A stretch of 46,603 nt of DNA from a bacterium (GTDB lineage: Bacteria; JAHJDO01): the NCBI GenBank assembly GCA_018812485.1, contig JAHJDO010000011.1:1-46603 (forward strand), written 5' to 3'. Position numbers and translations under genes: made by a program. Position 1 is the stretch's first letter. Every line of letters starts with the position of its first letter. The notes below the pieces were generated by a model. The model saw only the letters and a list, made by a program, of their open reading frames with translations, was not told the DNA's origin and ran no database searches. Shown here piece by piece: positions 24,597 to 33,600 of this stretch.

Positions 24597-26180
24597 ATGC
24601 TTAAGACTAAAAGTGGAATAGGGCTCGATATTGGAAGTAATTCCGTTAAGATTGTAGAGCTTGTAAAAGCTTCTCAAGGAATAGAGCTTAAGAATGCAAA
24701 CATTGTTAGTATAAAGACAAAGGATGGAAGGCCAAAAGAGGAAAATATACTCTCAGCACTTACAGAGGCAATCGCTCCTTTCGAAAAACTTTCAAAATCT
24801 CAGCTAGTAGTATCTATGCCCGGACGTTCTGTTATTGTCAGACATTTTAAAGTTCCATCCGTAGGAGCAAGTAGGATAAGGCAGATCATAAAGTATGAAG
24901 CTCAACAACAAGTTCCCTTCCCATTAGAAGAGGTTATTTGGGACTATCAGATTTTAGAAGATGATGATAAAGCAGCCCAAGAAATAAATATTGCTTTAGT
25001 TGCTGTAAAATCAGGGCTGATTAATGATCTTCTAGCCAGAATTTCCGGACTAGGAATTGCAGCGGATCTAGTTGAAGCTACTTCATTTGCAGTATTCAAT
25101 TGTGCTAAATTTAATGATGTGTTAGATAACGGACCGATTGTGCTAATAGATATAGGAGCAACATCAGCGGATATTAGTGTTACAAAGGGGAAGCAATTAG
25201 TTTTTGCTAGATCAATACATATTGCAGGAAATGACATTACTAAAGCAATTCAAAAGGAGCAGAGCATAGGGTTTGAAGATGCCGAAAAGGTCAAGTTTAA
25301 AAAAGAAGACCTTAATGCGACTGTGTCTGTTTTAGAAACCTTGAGTAGTGAGATACATCGGTCAATTAGTTTTTATATGTCTCAGATGGATAGAAAATCG
25401 GAATTTAGGAAAGTTGTTTTAACTGGACAGACTTTTAATTTAAAAGAGATTGCAGCGTTTCTATCTAATAATCTCAAAATGGAAGTAGTCGGACTAAATC
25501 CTTTTTCAAATATTCTGATTAGTAGTAAGAGAGTACTTGATATTGTTGATCAAAACCCCAATGCTTGGAGCGTTGCTATTGGATCTGCGTTAACAGCACT
25601 TGGTGAATCTGATACAAAAGCAAATCTTCTTCCTCCAGAACTAATTACAGAGAAGAAACTTAAGAAGAAAAAAGTACCATTAATTATGTCAGCGGTTTTG
25701 CTAATATTAATCTTTATAACCGTGCATATATTTACACTCCAGAGTTATACGATTAAGGACTCCAAGCTTCAGAGGATAGATGATATATTGAAGAAATACG
25801 ACTTTTTTATCCCGAGAATAAATGAGTTAAAGGAGGAGAGAACAAAGATAAAACAAAGATTAAATGTTTCTAAGTCTGTAATTTTAAAAAGAGATTTATG
25901 GACTAGAACACTAATGGAAATAAGCAGACTTATCTCTTCTAACATTGTTATTTCACAATTTTCTTCTACTGCGAAAAAGGGAAGCAATGCTCTGTCAGTA
26001 GTCGGAGTAGCCGGCTCATACCCTGCTATAGATGATTTTATTTCTCGATTGAAATTTTCGCCATATTTTGAAGATGTTAAATTGATCAATTACAAAGAGA
26101 CTAAGGTTAAGGATGGGGCTGAGACGGGTGAACTAATTAAAGTCCAATTCGAATTAAATCTTGTGTTAAAGAAGGAATAA
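24597..26180 (+). CDS. PilM-PilN fusion protein of a type IV pilus/type II secretion-like machine
   Basis: A 527-residue protein that joins two parts usually encoded separately. Residues 1 to about 345 are PilM: an actin-like ATP-binding fold with GIGLDIGSNSVKIVEL, VSMPGRSVIVRHFKVPS, IIKYEAQQQVPFPLEEVIWDY and LIDIGATSADISV. Then a basic stretch (KKLKKKKV) and one membrane helix at about 360-378 (PLIMSAVLLILIFITVHIF) lead into a PilN-like periplasmic part with a coiled coil and a ferredoxin-like domain (ISSNIVISQFSS…, FSPYFEDVKLINYKE). The fusion would tether the cytoplasmic ring directly to the inner-membrane platform. It is the first gene of the operon. Confidence 0.88.
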   Translation: MLKTKSGIGLDIGSNSVKIVELVKASQGIELKNANIVSIKTKDGRPKEENILSALTEAIAPFEKLSKSQLVVSMPGRSVIVRHFKVPSVGASRIRQIIKYEAQQQVPFPLEEVIWDYQILEDDDKAAQEINIALVAVKSGLINDLLARISGLGIAADLVEATSFAVFNCAKFNDVLDNGPIVLIDIGATSADISVTKGKQLVFARSIHIAGNDITKAIQKEQSIGFEDAEKVKFKKEDLNATVSVLETLSSEIHRSISFYMSQMDRKSEFRKVVLTGQTFNLKEIAAFLSNNLKMEVVGLNPFSNILISSKRVLDIVDQNPNAWSVAIGSALTALGESDTKANLLPPELITEKKLKKKKVPLIMSAVLLILIFITVHIFTLQSYTIKDSKLQRIDDILKKYDFFIPRINELKEERTKIKQRLNVSKSVILKRDLWTRTLMEISRLISSNIVISQFSSTAKKGSNALSVVGVAGSYPAIDDFISRLKFSPYFEDVKLINYKETKVKDGAETGELIKVQFELNLVLKKE

Positions 26181-26184
26181 AAGA

Positions 26185-26904
26185 TTGAGACGTGTTTCTG
26201 AAAAGTATGTACTGATAGGAATAGGTGTAATTACACTGGTTATTCTTGGTGTGTTGTATTTTACATTAGCTGGGCCTATACGAAAAAAGGAGCATATTGT
26301 GGAGCGTCAATATACTTCCAAATCTTCCAAGCTGAGGGAGTATTTGTCTGGAAGCGAAGGACCTCCGTCTAAAAGGATTATCGAGGTATTGGAGGAGGGG
26401 AATAAGAGGTTAGAAAAAGAATATGAATTGGTAAAGAAACGGCTGACTTTTGAACAAAGCAATCAGATACCAACATCGGGAAACCCTGTGCTTTTTTTCC
26501 AGCAGAGACTGTTAACTGTAAGAGGAGAGATGCTTAAGCTCTCCAATAAATCAGGTGTAGAGATTCCTCCATCATTGGGATTCTCAGATGCAATGCCTGA
26601 TGGGAAACAGGTTCCTGCTTTATTAAGGCAGCTTAAAGTTGTACAGGATATTCTTAAACTGGGTATCAACAGCAACTTACTCTCGATTAGTAGCTTAGCA
26701 TTTGATGAGATTTCCGATAAATCTTATTTTGAAGAAATTCCTATAAAGCTTACTGTGACTGGCAATCTCATGGTGACTGCTCAGTTTTTATATAACGTGC
26801 AAAATGCTTCTGAATTGTATGTTATAGAGAAAATCTCTATAACTTCAAATGAAGCAAATATACTTTCGCTTGAATTGTTGATAAATACAATTGTTTGGAT
26901 TTAA
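26185..26904 (+). CDS. PilO-like inner-membrane platform protein
   Basis: A 239-residue bitopic protein: short cytoplasmic tail, membrane helix YVLIGIGVITLVILGVLYFTL, a coiled-coil (KRIIEVLEEGNKRLEKEYELVKKRL) and a C-terminal ferredoxin-like fold (EEIPIKLTVTGNLMVTAQFLYNVQ, ELYVIEKISI). This is the PilO/GspM layout, and position after PilMN supports it. PilO dimerises with PilN under the secretin. It starts at TTG, with GAAGGA as SD, 4 nt after the previous stop. Family membership is by architecture as sequence similarity in this group is weak. Confidence 0.78.
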   Translation: MRRVSEKYVLIGIGVITLVILGVLYFTLAGPIRKKEHIVERQYTSKSSKLREYLSGSEGPPSKRIIEVLEEGNKRLEKEYELVKKRLTFEQSNQIPTSGNPVLFFQQRLLTVRGEMLKLSNKSGVEIPPSLGFSDAMPDGKQVPALLRQLKVVQDILKLGINSNLLSISSLAFDEISDKSYFEEIPIKLTVTGNLMVTAQFLYNVQNASELYVIEKISITSNEANILSLELLINTIVWI

Positions 26905-26943
26905 ACCCACGATTTTTAAACCCACGATTTAAATCGTGGGTTT
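26903..26943. repeat. REP-like palindrome with extra half-copy
   Basis: A perfect 13-bp inverted repeat without loop, AAACCCACGATTT facing AAATCGTGGGTTT (26918-26943), preceded by one more direct copy AAACCCACGATTT (26903-26915). It overlaps the end of pilO-like gene and fills the gap before the next gene. Similar hairpins occur as REP elements or IS200/IS605 ends; no such transposase is present in the window. Confidence 0.8.
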
Positions 26944-26958
26944 AGAGATGTTGGAAAG

Positions 26959-27543
26959 ATGTGGAGGAAAGAAGTGACAGCGCTATTAATTCGAGTTTTA
27001 GCTATTCTCAAGGACAATTTTGAAAGAGTGATTTTTTGGCTTATTCTGGCTGTTTTTCTCTTTATTTCTGTCAGGCTGGGCATGCAGTGGGGTCATAATA
27101 AAGAAATAGGCATATCTTTGGAGGCTGAATTTGGGTTGGAACAAAGATATAATCCAGCCGTCTTGAATAAGGATATTCCAAAAGAGGAAGCTTTAGATGC
27201 TTCTGCCGGGCTTTTTACCAAAAAGCCTATTCTATACTATCGTGATTTTTATAAACGTAACGCCTTTTCTCCTGTGCCGGGGCTTAAGATTAAAGAAGAG
27301 CCAGTAATAGAAAAGAAAATGGAAAAGAAAATAAAACCGGCAGTAGAGTATGAGTATATCGGTGTTATTGATATTGGAGGACGATTGGTTGCAACGATAA
27401 GGAATAAAAGCACAGGAGAAGGATTTTATGTGGAGAAAGGTGAACTTGTTGAAAATCTTAAAGTTCTTGACATAACAAAAACTTACATGCTACTATTCGA
27501 CGAAAATAAGAAGAAGGACATAAAAATAGAAATTGGGAAGTAG
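26959..27543 (+). CDS. PilP/GspC-like periplasmic linker protein
   Basis: A 194-residue bitopic protein. One membrane helix near residues 22-42 (VIFWLILAVFLFISVRLGM), a proline- and charge-rich linker, and a small beta domain at the end (YEYIGVIDIGGRLVATIRN, GFYVEKGELVENLKVLDI). That domain looks like the homology region of GspC/PilP that contacts the N0 domain of the secretin. Unlike PilP it shows no lipobox. Its place between PilO-like and secretin genes supports the role of bridging inner membrane and outer membrane parts. Confidence 0.72.
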   Translation: MWRKEVTALLIRVLAILKDNFERVIFWLILAVFLFISVRLGMQWGHNKEIGISLEAEFGLEQRYNPAVLNKDIPKEEALDASAGLFTKKPILYYRDFYKRNAFSPVPGLKIKEEPVIEKKMEKKIKPAVEYEYIGVIDIGGRLVATIRNKSTGEGFYVEKGELVENLKVLDITKTYMLLFDENKKKDIKIEIGK

Positions 27544-27561
27544 TTTATCTTTGGGGGTTTA

Positions 27562-30500
27562 ATGATGAAAAAATGTAGTTTAAGCGTAGTTTTGCTGGCT
27601 TTTTCTTTCCTAACTGTTCACTTTACGTGTCCAGAAGCATTTAATTTTTTCCCTCAGATTTCCTCAGCATTTTCCAGTCAAGTCGCTTATGCTGATACAG
27701 CTTTGTCAGAAAGTGATCAGGGGAAAGCAAATGAATATTATAAATTAGCCGGGCAGTATTATAAGCGAGGAGACTACGAAAGAGCAATTATCGAGTGTCA
27801 GAAAGTGCTCGAGATTGACCAGTATAACGCAGGTGCTCACCGTCTTCTTAAGAAGGCGCAAGTTTGTATGCAAAAGAAAAGGGATAAAGAACTAGAGGAA
27901 CAGCGTGAGAAAGAGGAGCTGGCGAGAAAACAAGCTGAGAAGCTAAAACAGAAAAAGCTGGACGAATTGTTTGGTGTTGCAAAGAGTCTGTATTCAGACG
28001 AGAGATATGATGAGGCAATAGCGCAATGCAATGAAATTCTCAAAATTGACTCAGATAGCAGGTCTGCGCATAAACTAATTACAAAATCAGAAGAGAGAAC
28101 TCAAATTGCCAGAGAAAGGGAATTAGCTAACAAGGGAAAACTTGCTGAGCAGGCGCGCTTAGAAGCGCAGAAGCAGGCAGAAAAAGAGAGCAAGTTAAAG
28201 GAAGAAGCGCTAGAAGAACAGCGTAGAAATGAAGCGAGGATAGAGAAAGAAGCGCAGGAGCAGGCAAAGCTTAAGGAAAAGGAAGAGGTAAAGAAATTAG
28301 CAAGGATGCAAAAAGCAGAAGCAAAAGCACAAATTGCCAAAGAAAAGGAGTTAGCTGAGAAGGAAAAGCGTGCCGAAAAAGCGCGTTTAGATGAGCAAAG
28401 GCAGGCAGAGAAAGAGAACAAGTTAAAGGAAGAAGCAGAGGAATTAGCAAGACAAAAAGAGGCAGAAGAAAAATCAGCAGCCGAGACATCAAAACTTGCA
28501 AAACAAAAAGCAGAGGAGGATACAGAGAAAGAGGCGGATTTAATAGCGCTTCAAAAAAAGAAGATAGAAGAGCGCAGGCAGATTGAAAGGGATGAATTAG
28601 AGAGTAAGATAGAAACACGTTACAGGAATGGCAAAAAATTATACCGTAATGACGAATATTCTGATGCAATTAAAGAATTCAATGCTGTTTTGAGTCTTGA
28701 TTCTGCGCATGAAGGGGCAAAGGAATACTTGAAAGCCTCAGAGGAGTCGCTTAAAGAGCAGAATGAAAGGGAATCTGCTCAGCAGGCAAAGACTGCAAAA
28801 AAGCAGATAGAGAGAAAAGAGGTCTTAAAAAAGAGGGATATACAGGATAGGATTACGGATGCCAAGATAAAGGCAGACGCAGGAGAGTATGATGAAGCAA
28901 TTAAAATACTTGAAGAGATTCTCTCTGATGTTTTAGATGAAAATATTCGCAGAAGTGTAGAGCTTCTAATATCAAAGGCCAGGACAGAGAAGACTGTTAA
29001 GGAAGAGAAGATTGCTGAAAAGCGACTTCGGACTATTTCTGACGAGCGGATGTTAGAGGTCACTAAAGCGCAGTTGCCACCGGCTGAGGCGAGAAGGATA
29101 AAAGAATTAGAACGCAAGAAAGAAAGGGCAGGAGCAGCTATAGAATTAAAAGATAAGGCAAGCAGCATTAAGGTCCCGCTTGTAAAGTATACAGGTACGG
29201 ATTTAAGAGATGTAGTACTATTCTTAATAAAGCAGACTGGCATCAATATTGTTGTTGACGAAGCAATATTTTCTGGCGAAGCGTCTGCTCAGGCGGCTCC
29301 TGCAGCAGAACAGGCTGAGGGCTGGGCAGGAGAGACAGCAGCAGTTGCTCAGCAGCCAACAGGTCCTGTAAATACAAAGGTAACATGTTTTCTGCAGGAT
29401 ATGACTCTCTTAAGCGTGCTTGAAGCAATACTAAGGCCTAAGGGATTGGATTATAAATTTACAAAGGAGTATATATGGGTCTCTACCAGAGACAGGATTC
29501 TAACTCAGCCTCTTGAAGATTTGGAAACAAGAGTCTACACCTTGGAGTACGGGGCCTCAATGAATATAGTGCGTTTAGAAGATTCAGGTTTTAAGACTAC
29601 GGCTGAGGATCAGGCAACTGGATTGGGAACAGCAGGGGAAGAGACTGGCGGAGAGGCTGGTGCAGTAAGCGGCGAAAGCATAAAAGCGCTTTTAGAAGCA
29701 CTAGTTCCTCAGCCAACAGGCGCTAGCATCACTGTACAGAGCGAACTCAATAAGCTGTTTGTTAAGAACACTCCTGAGAATCTGGATAAAACAGAGAAGA
29801 TATTAGCTGAGCTCAGAACGCCCGTTCAGGTCTCCATAGAGGCAAGATATGTTTATGTAAGATTGGTGGAAGGGGAGGAAATAGGTGTTGGATTTTCAGA
29901 TATTTCAAGAACATGGAATGAAGACGCAGAAGGGCAGCACACACAGACTCATACTGTAACAGGAGATCTTCTTTCTGGTATTACAGGTCTTTCAACTGCT
30001 GGATTCTCTTTACAAAACGTAGCTGTTTTAAATAGATTACAGTTCACAGCTTATCTAAGAGCGGTCCAGTCCAGAGTAGATACCAATACTCTTTCAGCTC
30101 CAAAGCTGACAGTGCTTAATAATAAGCCTGGAATCGTCAAGTTTATTACTACAATAAGTTATGTAGATACTGTAACAAGCAGTAGTACAACTACGGATGG
30201 AGTAACTACTACGAGTTATGATTATACATTCACGGATAAGGATGTTGGTATGATACTAAATGTTACGCCGCAGGTGAATGAAGCCACAAATTGTGTTACA
30301 TTATTTCTGCAGCCTGTGGTTAGCAATGTTGACAGTTGGACAAATTATACAATTTCGACAGTAGGAACAACAGCTTATACTCTTGCTAGACCTAATTTTT
30401 ACAGCAAGGACATAGAGACATATGTAACTGTTCATGACGGCGATACAGTGGTTCTTGGCGGTTTTATGGAAGATACAAAGGGGAAAACTGTGTATAAAGT

Positions 30501-30648
30501 GCCTTTTCTTTCGGATATTCCTCTACTGGGTAAATTGTTTCAGTACAAATCCGGGTCTGGTGATAAGCAAAAACTATTGATATTTGTAACAGTGAATATA
30601 TTAGATGCCAGCGGAAATGCGCGGATTGCCTCACAAGACACACTATAA
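27562..30648 (+). CDS. Secretin with N-terminal TPR units and long charged coiled coil
   Basis: A 1028-residue outer-membrane channel protein of the PilQ/GspD superfamily. The signal peptide is followed by a TPR unit (ANEYYKLAGQYYKRGDYERAIIECQKVLEI), a second (KSLYSDERYDEAIAQCNEILKI), a TolA-like Lys/Glu/Ala-rich coiled coil from about 180 to 340, two more TPR-like units (to about 475), then an N0-like domain at about 533 (IKVPLVKYTGTDLRDVVLFL), an N1-like part, and the secretin domain from about 750 (QVSIEARYVYVRL) to VVLGGFMEDTKGKTVYKVPF and LLGKLF near 975. The long TPR/coiled-coil N-part is unusual and could span the periplasm or peptidoglycan. No AMIN domain seen. No ATPase, PilC or pilin gene is linked. 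Confidence 0.9.
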   Translation: MMKKCSLSVVLLAFSFLTVHFTCPEAFNFFPQISSAFSSQVAYADTALSESDQGKANEYYKLAGQYYKRGDYERAIIECQKVLEIDQYNAGAHRLLKKAQVCMQKKRDKELEEQREKEELARKQAEKLKQKKLDELFGVAKSLYSDERYDEAIAQCNEILKIDSDSRSAHKLITKSEERTQIARERELANKGKLAEQARLEAQKQAEKESKLKEEALEEQRRNEARIEKEAQEQAKLKEKEEVKKLARMQKAEAKAQIAKEKELAEKEKRAEKARLDEQRQAEKENKLKEEAEELARQKEAEEKSAAETSKLAKQKAEEDTEKEADLIALQKKKIEERRQIERDELESKIETRYRNGKKLYRNDEYSDAIKEFNAVLSLDSAHEGAKEYLKASEESLKEQNERESAQQAKTAKKQIERKEVLKKRDIQDRITDAKIKADAGEYDEAIKILEEILSDVLDENIRRSVELLISKARTEKTVKEEKIAEKRLRTISDERMLEVTKAQLPPAEARRIKELERKKERAGAAIELKDKASSIKVPLVKYTGTDLRDVVLFLIKQTGINIVVDEAIFSGEASAQAAPAAEQAEGWAGETAAVAQQPTGPVNTKVTCFLQDMTLLSVLEAILRPKGLDYKFTKEYIWVSTRDRILTQPLEDLETRVYTLEYGASMNIVRLEDSGFKTTAEDQATGLGTAGEETGGEAGAVSGESIKALLEALVPQPTGASITVQSELNKLFVKNTPENLDKTEKILAELRTPVQVSIEARYVYVRLVEGEEIGVGFSDISRTWNEDAEGQHTQTHTVTGDLLSGITGLSTAGFSLQNVAVLNRLQFTAYLRAVQSRVDTNTLSAPKLTVLNNKPGIVKFITTISYVDTVTSSSTTTDGVTTTSYDYTFTDKDVGMILNVTPQVNEATNCVTLFLQPVVSNVDSWTNYTISTVGTTAYTLARPNFYSKDIETYVTVHDGDTVVLGGFMEDTKGKTVYKVPFLSDIPLLGKLFQYKSGSGDKQKLLIFVTVNILDASGNARIASQDTL

Positions 30649-30654
30649 AGAAAA

Positions 30655-30714
30655 TTCTTAATTTTTAATTTCTAATTTTCAATCAATTATTAGTTCTTTA
30701 ATTCTTAATTGTAA
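30655..30714. repeat. AT-rich dispersed repeat, copy 5
   Basis: TTCTTAATTTTTAATTTCTA and similar units directly after the secretin stop; close to the copy at 6626-6683. No U-tract terminator hairpin is evident. Confidence 0.6.
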
Positions 30715-30745
30715 CCATAATAAAGATAGATATCTGAAAAACACA

Positions 30746-30780
30746 TGTCATTGCGAAGGACAAAGTCCTGAAGCAATCTC
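30746..30780 (+). repeat. TGTCATTGCGA…GCAATCTC interspersed repeat
   Basis: TGTCATTGCGAAGGAC, then AAA, then GTCCTGAAGCAATCTC. The arms TTGC/GCAA and GGAC/GTCC pair around a 3-nt loop. This resembles the widespread intergenic repeat TGTCATTGCGAGG… seen in many bacterial phyla. It lies upstream of the 5' nuclease gene. Confidence 0.8.
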
Positions 30781-30794
30781 GTTTTAGATTTATG

Positions 30795-30818
30795 CAACGG
30801 AGTTCACTGAATATTTAC
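30795..30818 (+). repeat. Repeated SD + start segment, copy 3 (inactive start)
   Basis: AACGGAGTTCACTG then AATATTTAC, matching the two active copies except that GTG is CTG. The frame then hits TAG at once, so the real gene starts later at ATG 30824. It shows that the segment is a repeat rather than a chance resemblance between two gene starts. Confidence 0.75.
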
Positions 30819-30823
30819 TAGCA

Positions 30824-31687
30824 ATGAGTCAAAAAAAATCGTTATATCTTATAGATGGTAATTCATACGCTTACAGGGCTTTTTACGCTATAAAGGAACT
30901 AAAGACGAAGGAAGGGCTTCCGACAAACGCTGTGTATGGATTCACTGTAAGTCTTACAAAAATATTGCGCATTAAGAAACCGGATTATATTGGAGTAGTT
31001 TTTGATCTGCCGGAGCCTACTTTCAGGCACAAGGAATTTGCTTCTTATAAAGCGAATCGTCCTAAAATGCCGGATGATCTAATTATCCAGTTTCCAATAC
31101 TTAAAGAGGTAATACGTGCTTTTAATATTCCTATCTTTGAGCTGGGAGGATATGAGGCAGATGATATTCTTGCCACACTTGCCAAAGAGGGAGAGAAGAA
31201 TGAATTTGATGTGTTTATTATGAGTCCCGATAAAGACCTTCTGCAGATTGTAACTGACAATATCAGGATTATACGCTCTGTTAAAGAAGGAGCTGTTTTT
31301 GATAAGAACAAGGTTCGCGAAAAATATGGTGTTGAGCCTGAAAAGCTTGTTGATATTGCAGCTCTTGGAGGGGACAGCTCTGATAATATTCCTGGAGTTA
31401 TGGGGATTGGAGAAAAAACAGCAACAAAACTGGTTAAACAGTTCGGTGACCTAGAAGGGGTTTTGGAAAATATAGACAAAATACCAAGTGAAAAGATTAG
31501 GAAAAATTTGAGCCAGTTCTCTCATCAAGCAGAATTAAGTAAAAGATTGGTTTGCCTTAGGGCAGATGTTCCTATCAAAATATGCTGGGAGGATTGTGGT
31601 TCGAAAGTTTTTAGGGAAGATTTTGACAGGAGTAAAGTTAACAGGCTTTTTGCAGAGTTGGGGTTTAATAAACTGATTTTGACGTAA
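30824..31687 (+). CDS. Stand-alone 5'-3' exonuclease domain of DNA polymerase I
   Basis: A 287-residue flap endonuclease matching only the N-terminal third of PolA. Metal-binding acids lie in YLIDGNSYAYRAFYA, GGYEADDILATLA, FIMSPDKDLLQ and GGDSSDNIPGVMGIGEKTA (helix-hairpin-helix). The protein stops at LFAELGFNKLILT, exactly where full-length PolA would enter the 3'-5' exonuclease domain. The next genes are coaE and rho, an order in which a complete polA is commonly expected. So this is either a naturally split polA or one that lost its polymerase part in place. Upstream DNA is full of repeats. Confidence 0.92.
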   Translation: MSQKKSLYLIDGNSYAYRAFYAIKELKTKEGLPTNAVYGFTVSLTKILRIKKPDYIGVVFDLPEPTFRHKEFASYKANRPKMPDDLIIQFPILKEVIRAFNIPIFELGGYEADDILATLAKEGEKNEFDVFIMSPDKDLLQIVTDNIRIIRSVKEGAVFDKNKVREKYGVEPEKLVDIAALGGDSSDNIPGVMGIGEKTATKLVKQFGDLEGVLENIDKIPSEKIRKNLSQFSHQAELSKRLVCLRADVPIKICWEDCGSKVFREDFDRSKVNRLFAELGFNKLILT

Positions 31688-31713
31688 AAAAAGCAGTATT
31701 AAGTGATAAAGAA

Positions 31714-32304
31714 ATGATAATTGGGCTAACGGGGGGAATTGCTTCGGGGAAAGATACAGTAGCTGTAATGTTTGCTGATCTTGGCGCAGAGATAATAGAT
31801 GCAGACAAAATTGCAAATAATTTAATAAAGGCTAGGATTAATAGGAATAATGTTCCTGCAAGAATAGTTGGCTTCTTTGGCAAGGATATTCTTAATAACT
31901 CTGGAATGATTGATAAAAAAAGGTTAGCAGATATTGTTTTTAAAGATAGAAAGAAGCTTGAGAGTCTTAATCGCATAATGCACCCGGAAATTATTAAGAT
32001 TATAAAAGAACAAATAACTTCACAGATTGCTTCTGTAATTATTGTTAATGCGCCTCTTATTGTAGAAGCAGAAGCTGTCTCGCTTGTTGATAAGTTAGTA
32101 GTAGTTTCTGTAAGTATGGAGAATCAGATAGCAAGATTGAGAGCAAGATCATCTTTAACCAAGGAAGAAGCTTGCCGAAGAATAAATGCGCAGTTGCCAA
32201 TAAAAAAAAAGGAAAAAATTGCCAATTTTGTAATTGACAATAATGATGGATTAGAAAAAACAGAAAAACAAGTCAAAAAAATATGGAAGGAGTTATGCAC
32301 ATGA
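31714..32304 (+). CDS. coaE: Dephospho-CoA kinase
   Basis: A 196-residue P-loop kinase for the last step of coenzyme A synthesis. Motifs: [17 protein letters not shown] (Walker A), [33 protein letters not shown] and the LID region [20 protein letters not shown]. The fold and length are normal. The 3' end overlaps the potential first codons of rho. It sits between the PolA 5' nuclease and rho. Confidence 0.94.
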   Translation: MIIGLTGGIASGKDTVAVMFADLGAEIIDADKIANNLIKARINRNNVPARIVGFFGKDILNNSGMIDKKRLADIVFKDRKKLESLNRIMHPEIIKIIKEQITSQIASVIIVNAPLIVEAEAVSLVDKLVVVSVSMENQIARLRARSSLTKEEACRRINAQLPIKKKEKIANFVIDNNDGLEKTEKQVKKIWKELCT

Positions 32305-33569
32305 ATAAACGTTTAAATGTTATAGAACTTAAAAAGATGAGTGTTGAAAAAGTTCAGAAAATAGCCGAAGAACTTAAAATTAAAGATTATACTAGTTTGC
32401 CTGAACAGGAACTGGTTTTAAAGGTTACTAGAGAACATGCAAAAATGGGTGGGCACATTCACGGAGAAGGGGTTCTTGAGGTATTAAATGAAGGATTTGG
32501 GTTCTTGAGGTCATCAGACTACAATTATCTTCCATGTCCTGATGATATTTATATCTCTCCATCGCAAATACGCCGTTTTAGCCTTCATACAGGCGATTTG
32601 ATATTAGGAGAGATCAGACCGCCAAAGGAAGGCGAAAAATATTTTGCTTTACTTAAGATAGAAAAAGTAAATTCTGACGACCCGGAGATTGCAAGAAAAA
32701 AGATTAAATTTGATCGTCTTACCCCGATTTTCCCGCAGCCGAGAATTGTACTTGAGACAGAACCTGATGAAATATCTATGCGGGTCATGGATATTCTAGT
32801 TCCTATAGGAAAAGGGCAAAGAGGATTAATAGTATCTCCTCCAAGAGCAGGGAAGACTGTGCTTCTCAAAAAAATAGCCAACAGTATATCAAAGAATCAT
32901 CCGGAAGTGGTTTTAATAGTATTGTTAATAGATGAACGACCTGAGGAGGTTACAGACATGCAGCGTTCTGTTAATGGGGAGGTAATAAGTTCAACCTTTG
33001 ACGAACCCCCAGAGCGTCATGTGCAAGTGGCTGAAATGGTGATTGAAAAAGCAAAAAGATTAGTTGAGTGCAAAAAAGATGTAGTTATATTGCTTGACAG
33101 TATTACAAGACTTGCCAGAGCATATAATGTGCTGGTGCCGCATAGCGGAAAAATTCTCTCAGGAGGCGTGGATTCTAATGCTCTTCATAAACCAAAGCGA
33201 TTTTTTGCAGCTGCTAGACGCATAGAAGAAGGAGGAAGCCTTTCAATAATAGCAACAGCGCTGATTGATACAGGCAGCAGGATGGATGATGTGATTTTTG
33301 AGGAATTTAAAGCAACGGGAAATATGGAAATTCATCTGGATCGGCGGCTTGTGGATAAAAGAGTTTTTCCTGCTATTGATATGGAACGTTCAGGAACAAG
33401 GAAGGAAGATCTCTTAATAGATCAAAAAGACTTAAACAAGATTTGGCTATTACGCAAGGTGTTGATTTCAATGGGTGTAACAGAAAGAATAGAATTCTTA
33501 ATTGAGAAATTGAAGAAGACCAAAACAAATAGAAAGTTTATGGAAACCATGAATCAGGTGGAGGTATAA
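32301..33569 (+). CDS. rho: Transcription termination factor Rho
   Basis: A 422-residue hexameric RNA helicase. The N-terminal helix bundle ([20 protein letters not shown]) and cold-shock-like RNA-binding domain ([16 protein letters not shown]) are complete, with no insertion. The ATPase part has Walker [12 protein letters not shown] near 180, the [10 protein letters not shown] arm, Walker [17 protein letters not shown] and the Q/R loops [15 protein letters not shown]. The SD AAGGAG within the coaE tail suits the ATG at 32301; ATGs at 32283 and 32295 are in frame but badly spaced. Confidence 0.95.
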   Translation: MNKRLNVIELKKMSVEKVQKIAEELKIKDYTSLPEQELVLKVTREHAKMGGHIHGEGVLEVLNEGFGFLRSSDYNYLPCPDDIYISPSQIRRFSLHTGDLILGEIRPPKEGEKYFALLKIEKVNSDDPEIARKKIKFDRLTPIFPQPRIVLETEPDEISMRVMDILVPIGKGQRGLIVSPPRAGKTVLLKKIANSISKNHPEVVLIVLLIDERPEEVTDMQRSVNGEVISSTFDEPPERHVQVAEMVIEKAKRLVECKKDVVILLDSITRLARAYNVLVPHSGKILSGGVDSNALHKPKRFFAAARRIEEGGSLSIIATALIDTGSRMDDVIFEEFKATGNMEIHLDRRLVDKRVFPAIDMERSGTRKEDLLIDQKDLNKIWLLRKVLISMGVTERIEFLIEKLKKTKTNRKFMETMNQVEV

Positions 33570-33600
33570 ATTAAAAATTAAAAATTCAAAATTAAAAATT
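33570..33600 (+). repeat. AT-rich repeat at the start of the STT3-like gene
   Basis: AATTAAAAATTAAAAATTCA and so on, immediately after the rho stop and 6 nt after the GGAGG. It reads in frame as LKIKNSKLKI into the first membrane helix of the next gene, and the normal start codon is absent. The same peptide occurs again at 34857-34890. Confidence 0.75.

Noticed and set aside
26918-26943. IS200/IS605 element end
   Set aside because: No TnpA or TnpB-type gene near; better described as a stand-alone REP-like palindrome.
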